From a bacterium (GTDB lineage: Bacteria; Vulcanimicrobiota; Xenobia; Xenobiales; Xenobiaceae), in assembly GCA_022839105.1 (NCBI GenBank), contig JALHDH010000013.1, positions 1 through 62,965 of the forward strand: 62,965 bases of DNA, given 5' to 3'. Of the stretch, positions 52,236 to 60,147 are shown in pieces; position 1 is the first letter of the stretch; each line of letters begins with the position of its first letter. The notes under the pieces are model-generated. The model searched no databases, had not been told where the DNA came from, and saw only the letters and a program-made list of their open reading frames with translations. The position numbers were made by a program, and so were the translations under genes.

Positions 52236-52352
52236 GGCCCCGGCTTCGCCGGAACACACGATGAAAAGGCCCCGGCTTCGCCGGAACACACGATGAAAAG
52301 GCCCCGGCTTCGCCGGAACACACGATGAAAAGGCCCCGGCTTCGCCGGGGCC
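52236..52352. repeat. Four-copy 32-bp tandem terminator-like repeat
   Basis: Copies begin at 52236, 52268, 52300 and 52332. Each contains CCGGC-TTC-GCCGG, and the last extends to a perfect 9-bp stem. The unit is GGCCCCGGCTTCGCCGG plus AACACACGATGAAAA. Between copies there is no unique spacer. It looks like an expanded terminator stem. Confidence 0.95.
52332..52352 (-). terminator. Perfect terminator stem of the repeat array
   Basis: GGCCCCGGC-TTC-GCCGGGGCC forms a 9-bp stem. On the minus strand it is followed by TTTT, so it best serves the minus-strand gene ending at 52378. On the plus strand only TT follows, so it could act weakly for the synthase gene too. Confidence 0.75.
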
Positions 52353-52377
52353 TTCAACGAGGGGGGGACTTCAACGC

Positions 52378-52614
52378 CTAGGAGCGGATGTACTCGTCCC
52401 ATTTGTTGAACATCTTGTCCTGGGTCTTGGCCTTGTTGACGGTGACGTCCTGCTGGATCTCGAAGATCTTGGTCTGGGTGTCCTGGAGGATCTTCCAGCG
52501 CGACATCTGCTGTTTCTGGGCATCGGCCCCGATCTGGGTCTGGATGGTCTGGGCCTGCTGGAAGTCCGACATGAACATCTGGAACTGGGCAACCGAATTG
52601 GCCTGTCCGATCAT
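52378..52614 (-). CDS. Small helical protein of unknown function
   Basis: A 78-residue, Gln/Asp/Lys-rich, Cys-free protein with long helices (FQMFMSDFQQAQTIQTQIG, then SRWKILQDTQTKIFEIQQD). Gln-spaced hydrophobics suggest a coiled coil. There is no signal peptide. Its size and shape recall secreted helical-hairpin proteins such as needle or ESX-type subunits, but there is no secretion gene nearby and no family assignment. AGGAGG lies ten bases before ATG 52614. Confidence 0.7.
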   Translation of the reverse strand: MIGQANSVAQFQMFMSDFQQAQTIQTQIGADAQKQQMSRWKILQDTQTKIFEIQQDVTVNKAKTQDKMFNKWDEYIRS

Positions 52615-52725
52615 CGGGCGATATCCTCCTGGACTTTTGTCTTGTGCCCTGAGGAGAGGGCACACTTGCTTATCACGGAGATTGGCCGTCTGGTCAAGAT
52701 TCCCTGCCAATCCGGGCCGAACTTC

Positions 52726-53880
52726 TCAGGACTTGCCTGGGCGCCCGGCTCCCACGTCCCGGTAGAGGTCCACCAGTTTGTCGGTATAGGTCTCCAAGGA
52801 GTAGTCCTCGGCGGTCAGGCGGGCGGCCTGGCCCATGCGCCGGCGCAGCTCGGCCCCGGTGACCGCCTGTCGCAGGATGGCCGCATAGGCTTCGCGATCG
52901 CATTCGCAGAGAAGCCCGTCCTGGCCGGAGGTGACGGTGTCTCCCGTGCCGCAGGCGTCGACGGCCACCACGGGCAGCCCTGTGGCCATCGCCTCCAGGA
53001 CCGCCAGGGGCTTGACCTCGGTGGTGCTGGTCATCATGAACAGGTCGGCGGCGGCGTAGTAGGAGGGGATTCGGGAGTAGGGGACCCGACCCGCGAAGAG
53101 GACATGTCCGGAGAGGCCCAGATCCTGGACCTTCTGGCGAAGCTCCTCCAGAATCGGGCCATCTCCCACCAGAAGCAGGGCCGCCTCGGGATGCTCGCGA
53201 TGCACCTGGAGGAAGGCCTCCAGCATGAACTCCAGGTTCTTCTCGGCTCCCATCCGCCCGGTGTAGATGCCCAGCACGCGATCGGGCCCCAAGCCCAGCT
53301 CCCTTCGGACGGCCGTCCCATCGGCCTTGCGATAGGCACTCAGGTCGATGGCGTTCTGCAGCACCTCGACCCGACAGGTGACCCCATACTCGTCAAGCAG
53401 TCCCCGGATGCTGGGCGAGGGGCAGATGATGCAGTCGCATTTGCGCGCATAGGCCGCCACATAGTCGCGGGCGGCCTTGCGGACCAGGTCCTGGGGCAGA
53501 GGGACGTAGTGGGAATACTTCTCGAGCTGGGTGTGGAAGGTATAGACCAGCGGAATTCCCAGGCTGCGGGCAAAGTGGGCGCCGACCTCTCCCAGCAGGA
53601 AGGGATGGTGGGTGTGGATCACGTCGAGCTTCAGCTTCGGGATCAGGGGGAAGATTCGGGTCGAGTAGGGGATCGGCAGCGGGAACTCGACCTTGCGGGT
53701 CAGGCTGATCGAGTGGAAGCGCCAGACTCCCGAGTGCTGCTCGCGGAATCCCGCCACCTGGGGGGCGAAGACGAAGGCCTTGTGGCCTGCGCGCAGCAGG
53801 CCCTTGCGGATCAGGTCGACCGAGTTGACGACCCCGCTCACCACGGGTCGATAGGCGTTGGTGAAGATCGCGACTCTCAA
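52726..53880 (-). CDS. Group 1 glycosyltransferase (GT4)
   Basis: A 384-residue GT-B glycosyltransferase of the type that glycosylates diacylglycerol or lipid carriers. TNAYRPVVSGVVNSV, THHPFLLGEVG, GRMGAEKNLEFMLEAF and STTEVKPLAVLEAMA (E-x7-E) are all present. The TTG start overlaps the gmhA stop (TTGA), with GGAGGAG in the gmhA gene. Coupling with gmhA suggests an envelope-sugar role, but glycolipid synthesis is equally possible. Confidence 0.88.
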   Translation of the reverse strand: MRVAIFTNAYRPVVSGVVNSVDLIRKGLLRAGHKAFVFAPQVAGFREQHSGVWRFHSISLTRKVEFPLPIPYSTRIFPLIPKLKLDVIHTHHPFLLGEVGAHFARSLGIPLVYTFHTQLEKYSHYVPLPQDLVRKAARDYVAAYARKCDCIICPSPSIRGLLDEYGVTCRVEVLQNAIDLSAYRKADGTAVRRELGLGPDRVLGIYTGRMGAEKNLEFMLEAFLQVHREHPEAALLLVGDGPILEELRQKVQDLGLSGHVLFAGRVPYSRIPSYYAAADLFMMTSTTEVKPLAVLEAMATGLPVVAVDACGTGDTVTSGQDGLLCECDREAYAAILRQAVTGAELRRRMGQAARLTAEDYSLETYTDKLVDLYRDVGAGRPGKS

Positions 53881-54485
53881 GACATCTCCTCCGTTCGGGG
53901 CGGGATCCGCCCCTCTTCGGCGGCCCGCTCGATCAACTCGCACAGGATATGTCCCAAGGTGACGTGGCATTCCTGGATGCGGCAGGTCCGTTGGGAAGGA
54001 ACGACGAGGCAGCCATCGCAGAGCCGAGCCATCTCGCCCCCGTCTCGTCCGGACATGCCCAGGACCCGGGCGCCCTGAGAGCGGGCCTGGCGGACCGCGG
54101 CCAGGATGCTCGGCGAGTTGCCCGAGGTGGAGAGGGCCACCAGGGCGTCCCCGGGGCGGACGAGGGCCTGCACCTGCCGTGCGAAGACCTCGTCGTAGCC
54201 GAAGTCGTTGGCCAGCGCGGTCAGGACCGAGCTGTCGGTGGTCAGGGCCAGGGCCGGCAGGCGGTTCAACCTCTCGAACCGGCCCACCAGTTCGGCGGCC
54301 AGGTGCTGCGCATCGGCGGCGCTGCCTCCGTTGCCGATGAAGAACACGGTTCCCCCCCGGGCCAGGGCCTGGATCAGCAACTCGGCGGCTTCCACCACCT
54401 GGTCGGCCATCTCCAGCAGGCTGGCCTTGACCTGCAGGCTCTCCTGGATCGACTCACGGACCAGGCTCGATTCGGGCAGGGACAT
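53877..54485 (-). CDS. gmhA: Phosphoheptose isomerase (SIS domain)
   Basis: A 202-residue sugar-isomerase-domain protein. GNGGSAADAQHLAAELVGRF and STSGNSPSILAAV are the GmhA signatures; the enzyme turns sedoheptulose-7-phosphate into D-glycero-manno-heptose-7-phosphate for LPS core. This supports an outer membrane. It also resembles DiaA, a DNA-binding relative, but the catalytic Glu and His positions look kept. GGAGGAG precedes the ATG. Confidence 0.85.
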   Translation of the reverse strand: MSLPESSLVRESIQESLQVKASLLEMADQVVEAAELLIQALARGGTVFFIGNGGSAADAQHLAAELVGRFERLNRLPALALTTDSSVLTALANDFGYDEVFARQVQALVRPGDALVALSTSGNSPSILAAVRQARSQGARVLGMSGRDGGEMARLCDGCLVVPSQRTCRIQECHVTLGHILCELIERAAEEGRIPPRTEEMS

Positions 54486-54606
54486 GGGATGGGCTCCTCC
54501 AGGCCGGGGCGTTCTCGGGAGTCTCCCGAAGATCCTGGCAAACGCGAGTGCCGGGCCCGGAAAGGGAAGGGCGGGGTGGATTCGGAGGGGGGCTGGCCGC
54601 CTGGCC

Positions 54607-55698
54607 TCAGCGCCACTCCTCCCAGGCTGCCCGGGCGATCTTCGCGATCAGCTCGGCGGCCGCTTCCTCTCGGCCCTCCTGGACATCCCGGACGAAGACG
54701 ACCACGACTACGGGTTCCCGACGATTCTGTCGGGTCTGGACCTCGACGATGCCGGCGTCATTCACGATGCCCGCCAGGGTCCCCGTCTTGTGCCAGACCC
54801 GGGTCCCCGCCGGCAGCAGTCGGGGGATGCGGGTCCGATACTTCTGGCGGGAAAGGACGCCCAGGCAGTAGTCGGTCCATTTTCGGTCCAGGATTTCGGC
54901 CTTCCACAGGCCAGCCAGCAGCCTGGAGAAGTCGGAGGGCGAGCCCAGATTCTCGACGGCGGCGGCCACGGCAAGGTTTTCGGCGTGGCTGTTGTTCCGG
55001 GCGGAGGCATCCTCGGCAGCCTGGAACCGGCTCAACGGCAGCGAGGCGTTCTCGGCTTCCACCTGGCGGGCCACCCGATGGCGCTCTTCGGGAGACATCT
55101 TCGACCAGGTGGCGGCGATCTGCCGCGGGGACATGCCGCGAAATCGGGAGCCCATGCCCAGGCTGATCAGCCAGGCCACCCGGTTCTTCAGGTAGATGTC
55201 CGACTGGCGCAGGTCCAGACCCGTCAGGAGACGATTGACGCTGGAGATCCCGATCCTCTCGAAGACCAGGTCGGTGGCGGTGTTGTCCGAGATGGTCATC
55301 ATCAGCTCCACGGCCTCCCGCAGTGGGATCCGGGTGCCCGTCGGGCGGTGCTGCAGGGAGCCGCTGCCGAGGCAGCGGTCCTGGTCGCGAAGGATCAGGA
55401 CCTGCTCGAGGTCCAACCCAGGACTTCCCTTCTGGATCTGCCGGGCCAGCTCGAGCATCACGGGCACCTTGAAGACGCTGGCCAGGGGATGGGGCTGGTG
55501 GCCCCGGACCTCGACCCGCTCGCCGGAGGGGAGATGCAGGATGGAGACCCCGGCCTTCATCCCCGGAGTCTGCGCCAACAAGGCCTCTACGCGGGTCTGC
55601 AGCGCCCGGGACCGCCGAGCGGGATCTCCGGGCAGGGCGAAGGAGGGAAGGGCCCCGAAGAGGGCCAGCAGGAGCAGCGTCAGCAGCAGCCTTCTCAT
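54607..55698 (-). CDS. Class A beta-lactamase-fold serine hydrolase
   Basis: A 363-residue exported protein (signal LLLTLLLLALFGALPSFA). It has SVFK (catalytic Ser-x-x-Lys), SDN in MMTISDNTATD, and KTGT in VWHKTGTLAG. The omega-loop Glu of class A enzymes (E166-x-x-x-N) is not visible at the expected spacing from SDN. A helical insertion (SPEERHRVARQVEAENAS) lies between SDN and KTG. It may therefore be a penicillin-binding or esterase-like relative rather than an effective beta-lactamase. Confidence 0.8.
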   Translation of the reverse strand: MRRLLLTLLLLALFGALPSFALPGDPARRSRALQTRVEALLAQTPGMKAGVSILHLPSGERVEVRGHQPHPLASVFKVPVMLELARQIQKGSPGLDLEQVLILRDQDRCLGSGSLQHRPTGTRIPLREAVELMMTISDNTATDLVFERIGISSVNRLLTGLDLRQSDIYLKNRVAWLISLGMGSRFRGMSPRQIAATWSKMSPEERHRVARQVEAENASLPLSRFQAAEDASARNNSHAENLAVAAAVENLGSPSDFSRLLAGLWKAEILDRKWTDYCLGVLSRQKYRTRIPRLLPAGTRVWHKTGTLAGIVNDAGIVEVQTRQNRREPVVVVVFVRDVQEGREEAAAELIAKIARAAWEEWR

Positions 55699-55746
55699 GT
55701 CGGATCGCCCTTCGCAGCGCCCCGAGAGCCTTCCTCTCGGTCGTGA

Positions 55747-55775
55747 TTGACATTCCGGCCGGTCTTGTGTTAGAT
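55747..55775 (+). promoter_or_regulatory. Promoter of rplU
   Basis: TTGACA (55747-55752) is a perfect -35 box; TTAGAT (55770-55775) lies 17 bp further. The pair precedes rplU by about 75 bases. Confidence 0.75.
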
Positions 55776-55801
55776 CACTCTGTCATCCGACCTGGATCCA
55801 T

Positions 55802-55832
55802 GGCGGATCCTGCCATTGGAAGCAGGATCGCC
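55802..55832 (+). promoter_or_regulatory. Hairpin in the rplU leader
   Basis: GGCG/CGCC and ATCCTGC/GCAGGAT form an 11-bp stem with one bulged G, ending right before the ribosome site GAGGGAGG. It could be a ribosomal-protein leader that adjusts L21 translation. I do not match it to a named L21 leader motif. Confidence 0.5.
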
Positions 55833-55849
55833 TGAGGGAGGTTTTTTCG

Positions 55850-56164
55850 TTGTACGCCGTTGTTGAGACCGGTGGCAAGCAGTATCGCGTGGCCCCGGGA
55901 CAGAAAGTCCGTGTGGATCGCCTTGAGGGAGAGATCGGCAGCGAGATCCGTCTGGATCGCGTCCTTCTCCTGGTGGACGATCAGAACCAGTTGACTGCCG
56001 GGAGCCCGGTGGTGGAGGGTGCCTCCGTCACCGCCCGGATCCTCGAGCAGCACCGCACCCGCAAGGTGCTGGTCTTCAAGTACGCCAAGCGCAAGCGCCG
56101 CCGCGTGAAGACCGGACACCGTCAGTACTACACCGCCCTGCATATCGGCGAAATCCAGAAGTAG
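55850..56164 (+). CDS. rplU: 50S ribosomal protein L21
   Basis: A 104-residue ribosomal protein. YAVVETGGKQYRVAPGQ at the N-terminus and RKVLVFKYAKRKRRRVKTGH at the C-terminus are the L21 signature. The TTG start follows GGGAGG by seven bases. It opens a unit with prp. The usual partner rpmA (L27) is not next in line. Confidence 0.96.
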   Translation: MYAVVETGGKQYRVAPGQKVRVDRLEGEIGSEIRLDRVLLLVDDQNQLTAGSPVVEGASVTARILEQHRTRKVLVFKYAKRKRRRVKTGHRQYYTALHIGEIQK

Positions 56165-56170
56165 CCTCCG

Positions 56171-56509
56171 GTGATTCAGGTCGGGGTCCGGCGCGACCAT
56201 CGCGGCCGGATCCGGCATCTGTCCTGCTCGGGGCATGCCCGCTTCGACCCCGAGGGCGGAGTGGATGTCGTGTGTGCTGGAGTCTCGGCCCTTCTGGGCG
56301 CCCTGGCCATCGGCCTGACGCAGGTGGTCGGGGCGCCTGTGTCCTTGCAGGGCACAGAGGGTCGCATGCTGGTGCGGGTTCCCGCGCGGATGCCTGAGGA
56401 ATTCTCCGGGGCCGTGCAGGTCCTTCTGGAGACAACCGTCCGGGCTCTGCTCGAGATCCAGGAAAACTACCGGGGTTTCCTGAAGATCCGGATGCTGCGC
56501 CCCCGCTGA
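56171..56509 (+). CDS. prp: Ribosomal-processing cysteine protease Prp
   Basis: A 112-residue cysteine protease with His22 in SGHA and Cys35 in VCAGVSAL. Prp clips an N-terminal extension from L27 in lineages that have it. It starts six bases after the rplU stop with GTG, so translation is coupled. It is normally between rplU and rpmA; here the next gene is a small membrane protein, so L27 is encoded elsewhere. Confidence 0.88.
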   Translation: MIQVGVRRDHRGRIRHLSCSGHARFDPEGGVDVVCAGVSALLGALAIGLTQVVGAPVSLQGTEGRMLVRVPARMPEEFSGAVQVLLETTVRALLEIQENYRGFLKIRMLRPR

Positions 56510-56589
56510 GCGCCACGACCTCCCTGGATCGGGGAGGCCGCGCGACTTGGAGGGCCGGTGCACCCAAGTCCGGGGAGGTCACTGAAACG

Positions 56590-56835
56590 ATGTCGGATTT
56601 CGCAGAGCAGGTCCACGAGATCGTCCGGGATGACGAGGCGGGGTGTTGTGAAGACCCCTTCGCTCCGGTCAAGCTTCTGGGCGTGGCGCTGGCTGGCGCC
56701 CTGGGCGCCCTGGCGGCCTGGTACGCCTGGAATCAGTTGGATCCCGAGAAGCGCGACACCCTGAAGGATTCGCTGATCATGGCGGCCCGGTCCCAGGTTC
56801 GGCACTGGGGCGAGGACGAACTCCCGGATGCCTAG
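56590..56835 (+). CDS. Small single-pass membrane protein
   Basis: An 81-residue protein with one hydrophobic helix (LLGVALAGALGALAAWYAW). The N-terminus is acidic with a CC pair (EAGCCEDPF) and the C-terminus is polar. No family is recognised. GGGGAGG lies eleven bases before the ATG. A terminator-like hairpin follows it. Confidence 0.65.
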   Translation: MSDFAEQVHEIVRDDEAGCCEDPFAPVKLLGVALAGALGALAAWYAWNQLDPEKRDTLKDSLIMAARSQVRHWGEDELPDA

Positions 56836-56850
56836 GGGCCAGGTCGGAAA

Positions 56851-56879
56851 CCTCGACCGAGCATCGTCGAGGGGTTTTT
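56851..56879 (+). terminator. Intrinsic terminator after the small membrane protein
   Basis: CCTCGAC-CGAGCATC-GTCGAGG makes a 7-bp perfect stem followed by GGTTTTT. The same loop sequence occurs at the left end of the first structured repeat, where the stem is poorly kept, so this may be part of the repeat as well. Confidence 0.8.
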
Positions 56880-56974
56880 CGTTCCTGGCAGGAGCGGAAA
56901 ACCGCGGTTTGCTTGAGGCGAACAAGGATTTTCGCAACGACGCAGGGGCAGAAAAGACCCGGCGAGGCGACCGA
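56855..56974 (+). repeat. Structured repeat element, copy 2 (upstream of lspA)
   Basis: This copy matches 6-152. The 42-nt hairpin (56894-56935) has arms GCGGAAAACC and GGATTTTCGC, with the inner GTTTGC/GCGAAC helix and the same length as copy 1. Stem pairs three and nine changed on both sides relative to copy 1, which favours base pairing; one pair became a mismatch. GGCGAGGCGACCGA is at 56961-56974. A GAGGCGACC/GGTCGCCTC stem further right is not kept exactly in copy 1. Read as codons, the central part also looks conserved, so a fossil peptide is a weaker alternative. Confidence 0.5.
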
Positions 56975-57045
56975 GGGGTTTCCGGCTGGGCTCCTGGTCG
57001 CCTCAGGGCCATCCGCTCCCCGTGGAACCCATCCTGGGTGGGTTC

Positions 57046-57567
57046 ATGTCCGTGAGGTGGAGGTTCGGCTTTTTCGCCCTGGGCATCCTGATCCTGGACC
57101 AGATCACCAAGAAGGCGATCATGGATGGGATGGTCCGCGGTCAGAGCCTGGACCTTCCCGGCGGCTTCCTGGCCCTGACCTACATCCACAACTCCGGCGG
57201 GGCCTTCGGGGTCCTGCCCCAGGCCGGTCCCCTCTTCCTGGCAACCGGCGTGGCCGTGGTCCTGGGAATCCTCTTTGCCCTTCCCAGGTTGGAGCATTGG
57301 GGCGCCTGGACCTCGGCCTCCTGTGCCATGATCCTGGGGGGGACCATCGGAAACCTGATCGACCGGGTGCGCTTCGGGTCCGTCGTGGACTTCCTCGATC
57401 TGGGGTGGTGGCCCATCTTCAACGTCGCGGACATGGGGATCTCGGTCGGCATCTGCATGCTCTTGTTGCAGGCCTTTCTGGTTCGCCCCCCTGAGGAGGG
57501 TTCACAGGCCGTCTCCACCGAGTCGCTCTCCGCCTCCTCGACGGTCCAATCCGGGCGCGAGGCCTGA
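57046..57567 (+). CDS. lspA: Lipoprotein signal peptidase
   Basis: A 173-residue inner-membrane aspartyl protease that cuts prolipoprotein signal peptides at the lipobox. DQITKK, NSGGAFG, GNLIDR (catalytic Asp106) and FNVAD (Asp129) are all seen, with four hydrophobic helices. The C-terminal tail is longer than usual (PPEEGSQAVSTES...). ATG 57046 is used; GTG 57022 is possible. The next gene, lgt, starts six bases after the stop. Confidence 0.94.
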   Translation: MSVRWRFGFFALGILILDQITKKAIMDGMVRGQSLDLPGGFLALTYIHNSGGAFGVLPQAGPLFLATGVAVVLGILFALPRLEHWGAWTSASCAMILGGTIGNLIDRVRFGSVVDFLDLGWWPIFNVADMGISVGICMLLLQAFLVRPPEEGSQAVSTESLSASSTVQSGREA

Positions 57568-57572
57568 ATCCA

Positions 57573-58355
57573 TTGCATCCCGTCCTCTTTCGCCTGGGAG
57601 ACTTCCCCGTCTTCACCTACGGTCTGGTCCTGGCCATCTCATTCGGGGTCGGGGGGCTTCTGGCCATCCATCTGGGACGCCGCAGAGGGCATGACGCGGT
57701 CTTCATGTCCGATGTCGTCCTCTGGAGCATCCTGATCGGCCTGCTGGGCGCCCGGATCGCCTTTGCCCTGCAGAATCTGGAAGAGTATCTGCGGGACCCG
57801 CTGCTCTTCCTGAATTTCCGTCAGGGCGGCATCGCGATCCAGGGGGGCATGCTGGCTGGCTTCGGCACGACGGCCTGGCTCTTTGCTCGCAGGACGGGAT
57901 CCGCCCGAGACGGGTTGGACATCCTGGCCGCACCGGCCTTGTTGGGGATGGCCCTGGGGCGGGTGGGCTGCGTCCTGCACGGTTGTTGCTACGGGAAGGT
58001 CTGCCAGCTCCCCTGGGGGCTGGTCTATCCCGAGGCGGCCGGCCTGGGCCCCTTGCCCCGCCACCCGGTTCAGTTCTACGAGATGGGGCTGGACCTGCTC
58101 CTGATGGGGGCCGTGCTGTGGGTCTTCTTCCGGGCCCGCTTTGCCGGGCAGGCCTTCTGGCTGAGCTTTGGAGGCTATGGGCTGATCCGCCTGGTCACCG
58201 AGATCTTCCGCGAGGGGGGAACCGCGGGACCCCTGACACCGGCTCAGTGGCTCTCGGTGCTCTTCCTCGCAGCGGGCCTGGCCGGAGCGACAGGATTTCT
58301 TGGTCGCCCCGAAGTGCGCCTGGGAGGGGATCGCGGCGCCAGCACTTCGGTTTGA
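57573..58355 (+). CDS. lgt: Prolipoprotein diacylglyceryl transferase
   Basis: A 260-residue polytopic enzyme that transfers diacylglycerol to the lipobox Cys. GRVGCVLHGCCYGK and RHPVQFYE match the Lgt signature. At the HGG position of E. coli Lgt the sequence reads QGG, as in some other lineages. TTG start is six bases after lspA, so lspA and lgt form one lipoprotein-maturation unit, serving the several lipoproteins in this window. Confidence 0.94.
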   Translation: MHPVLFRLGDFPVFTYGLVLAISFGVGGLLAIHLGRRRGHDAVFMSDVVLWSILIGLLGARIAFALQNLEEYLRDPLLFLNFRQGGIAIQGGMLAGFGTTAWLFARRTGSARDGLDILAAPALLGMALGRVGCVLHGCCYGKVCQLPWGLVYPEAAGLGPLPRHPVQFYEMGLDLLLMGAVLWVFFRARFAGQAFWLSFGGYGLIRLVTEIFREGGTAGPLTPAQWLSVLFLAAGLAGATGFLGRPEVRLGGDRGASTSV

Positions 58356-58600
58356 TCGAAGGGACGACCGAGTCCTTTCCAGGGAGTCACTCTTCCCCAG
58401 GGGGCTGAAGATCGCCTCGGGTCAATCCGGGCCAGCCGCCTCCAAGGGATGGGCCTCCGGCTCTCGGGAGGACCTCCTCCTCTCCGATGTCGGGCTTCCG
58501 CATCCGCTTCCTGCGGCCCGGCCCCGGAAGCCTCCAAAGACGGAATCCCACCCCCCGGGGTCGGCGAGGGACGGGATTCGGGGGGGCCGGGAGCAGCGGG

Positions 58601-59128
58601 TCAGCGGGTGTTGAGCAGCTCGACCTCAAAGATCAAGGTCGCGTCGGGCGGGATGACCGCGCCTGCGCCCTGGGAACCGTAGCCCTGCTCGGGCGGGATC
58701 TCCAGACGGCGCTGCTCGCCGATCAGCATGCCCTCGACTCCGTTGTCCCAGCCGGGGATCACCTGGCCGGCGCCCAGGGTGAACTCGAAGGGTTCGCCCC
58801 GTCCTCGGCTGGAGTCGAACTCATTGCCGTCGGTCAACCAACCCGTATAGTGGACCTGGACGGTCTGCCCCTTCTGGGCCTTCTCGCCCTGGCCCGGTTT
58901 GAGGATCGTGTACTTCACGCCCTGGGGCAGGGTCTGCTGATCGCCGGCAGGGGGCGGACCATCGGGTCGCGCAGCCTGGGGGGAACCCGTGTCTCCCGCA
59001 GACGGTGGAGGGGCCGTCTCGACGGGGGCGGGCGGCGGTGTCGTCGTCGTGTCGGCTGGCGGGGTCTGCGGGGTACAGGCTCCGGCCAGGAATGCCATCA
59101 TCACCAGGCTGGGAATCCAACGCTTCAA
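58601..59128 (-). CDS. FKBP-type peptidyl-prolyl isomerase lipoprotein
   Basis: A 175-residue lipoprotein (lipobox LAGAC) with a Pro/Thr-rich tether, then an FKBP domain: VQVHYTGWLTDGNEFDSS, GAGQVIPGWDNGVEGM and PPEQGYG. It should act as a proline isomerase or chaperone at the membrane. TTG at 59128 lies nine bases after AAGGAGG; GTG 59149 is an alternative but lies before the ribosome site. The 245 bp between lgt and this gene hold nothing I can support. Confidence 0.85.
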   Translation of the reverse strand: MKRWIPSLVMMAFLAGACTPQTPPADTTTTPPPAPVETAPPPSAGDTGSPQAARPDGPPPAGDQQTLPQGVKYTILKPGQGEKAQKGQTVQVHYTGWLTDGNEFDSSRGRGEPFEFTLGAGQVIPGWDNGVEGMLIGEQRRLEIPPEQGYGSQGAGAVIPPDATLIFEVELLNTR

Positions 59129-59345
59129 GAACCTGGTCCTCCTTCTCACAAGCCTCGGGACCCTCCCCCGGGCGACCCGGCTTCGTCAGGCAGGCTGCCT
59201 GTCCTGCGCCGGTTGGTCGCATGGGGGCGCCCCGCCTGAAAGAGCGGGTCCGGGGCCGGCGGGATGGAGGAGGCGGCCAGTCGCTCCGGGAACCAGGGGG
59301 CCTGCATCGGGTTCATCCGAGAAAGAGCCCGCCCGGAAGGACCCC

Positions 59346-59876
59346 TTGAAGAGCAGACAACTCACCCGCGTCGCCTTCTTCGTCGTGCTGAACATCGTCA
59401 CGGCCCAGCTCTGCCTCACCTTCTGGGCGGTTCCGCTGACGATGCAGACGGTCAGCGTCCGTCTGGCCGGCTACCTCCTGCCGACCTGGGACGCGGCCCT
59501 GGTCCAGTTGGCCTACGTCCTGATGGGCCTGATCGGGTTTCCGGTCTTCGCCGGCGGAGGTGGGCTGCACTCGGTGCTCTCCCCTTCCTTCGGCTATCTG
59601 CTGGGCTTCATCCTCATGGCGCCGTGCATGAGCTTCCTGTCCCGCCGCTTCAACCCGGAGAATCGCTACTCCAGGATGCTGGGGATCGGGATTCTCTCGA
59701 TGCCGGCCCTCTTCATCCCGGGCGTGGCCTACCTCAAGCTGATCCTCAATCTTCCCTGGCAGGAGGCCGTATTGGGAGGATTCGTGGCCTTCCTGCTTCC
59801 CGACCTGGTCAAGATCGTCCTGAGTGCAACCCTGGCCAGTCGCCTGAAGAGGATCGGCCCCTGGCTTGCAGGCTAG
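59346..59876 (+). CDS. bioY: BioY-type biotin transporter subunit
   Basis: A 176-residue membrane protein of the BioY family, the substrate-binding S component of ECF biotin transporters. PLTMQTVSVRLAGYLL, MGLIGFPVFAGG and LILNLPWQEAVLGG are family motifs. The ECF module (ATPases, BioN) is not adjacent, so it may work alone or with a shared module. TTG start follows GGAAGGA. Confidence 0.88.
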   Translation: MKSRQLTRVAFFVVLNIVTAQLCLTFWAVPLTMQTVSVRLAGYLLPTWDAALVQLAYVLMGLIGFPVFAGGGGLHSVLSPSFGYLLGFILMAPCMSFLSRRFNPENRYSRMLGIGILSMPALFIPGVAYLKLILNLPWQEAVLGGFVAFLLPDLVKIVLSATLASRLKRIGPWLAG

Positions 59877-60147
59877 TCTTCGGAACTTGGGGCCGGGACC
59901 CGGCCTCAGCCGAGGACCCGGGCCGCACGGCTGGACTTCAGCACCCGGCTCGACAGAAGGGTCTGGCGCCGCAATGCAGGTTGTGGCATAGTATCTGTTG
60001 TCTTCCCTGACGCTTGAAGCCCCATCGGGGCCATGGACCGAGCGTCGCGCGCGCCGATTCCCTGGGATCCCTGCGTTGCCTCAATGCATCATGGCGTTGC
60101 TTCCCTCGGGATTTCGGGTGCAACCTGAATGAGACAAGGAGAATCCG

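Noticed and set aside
52236..52352. CRISPR-like array
   Set aside because: The four copies are head-to-tail with no unique spacers and no cas genes; the unit is a terminator stem.
59960..59980. Sigma-54-type promoter before the membrane-protein gene
   Set aside because: TGGC and GC elements are present but spaced one base too short, and no activator site is seen.
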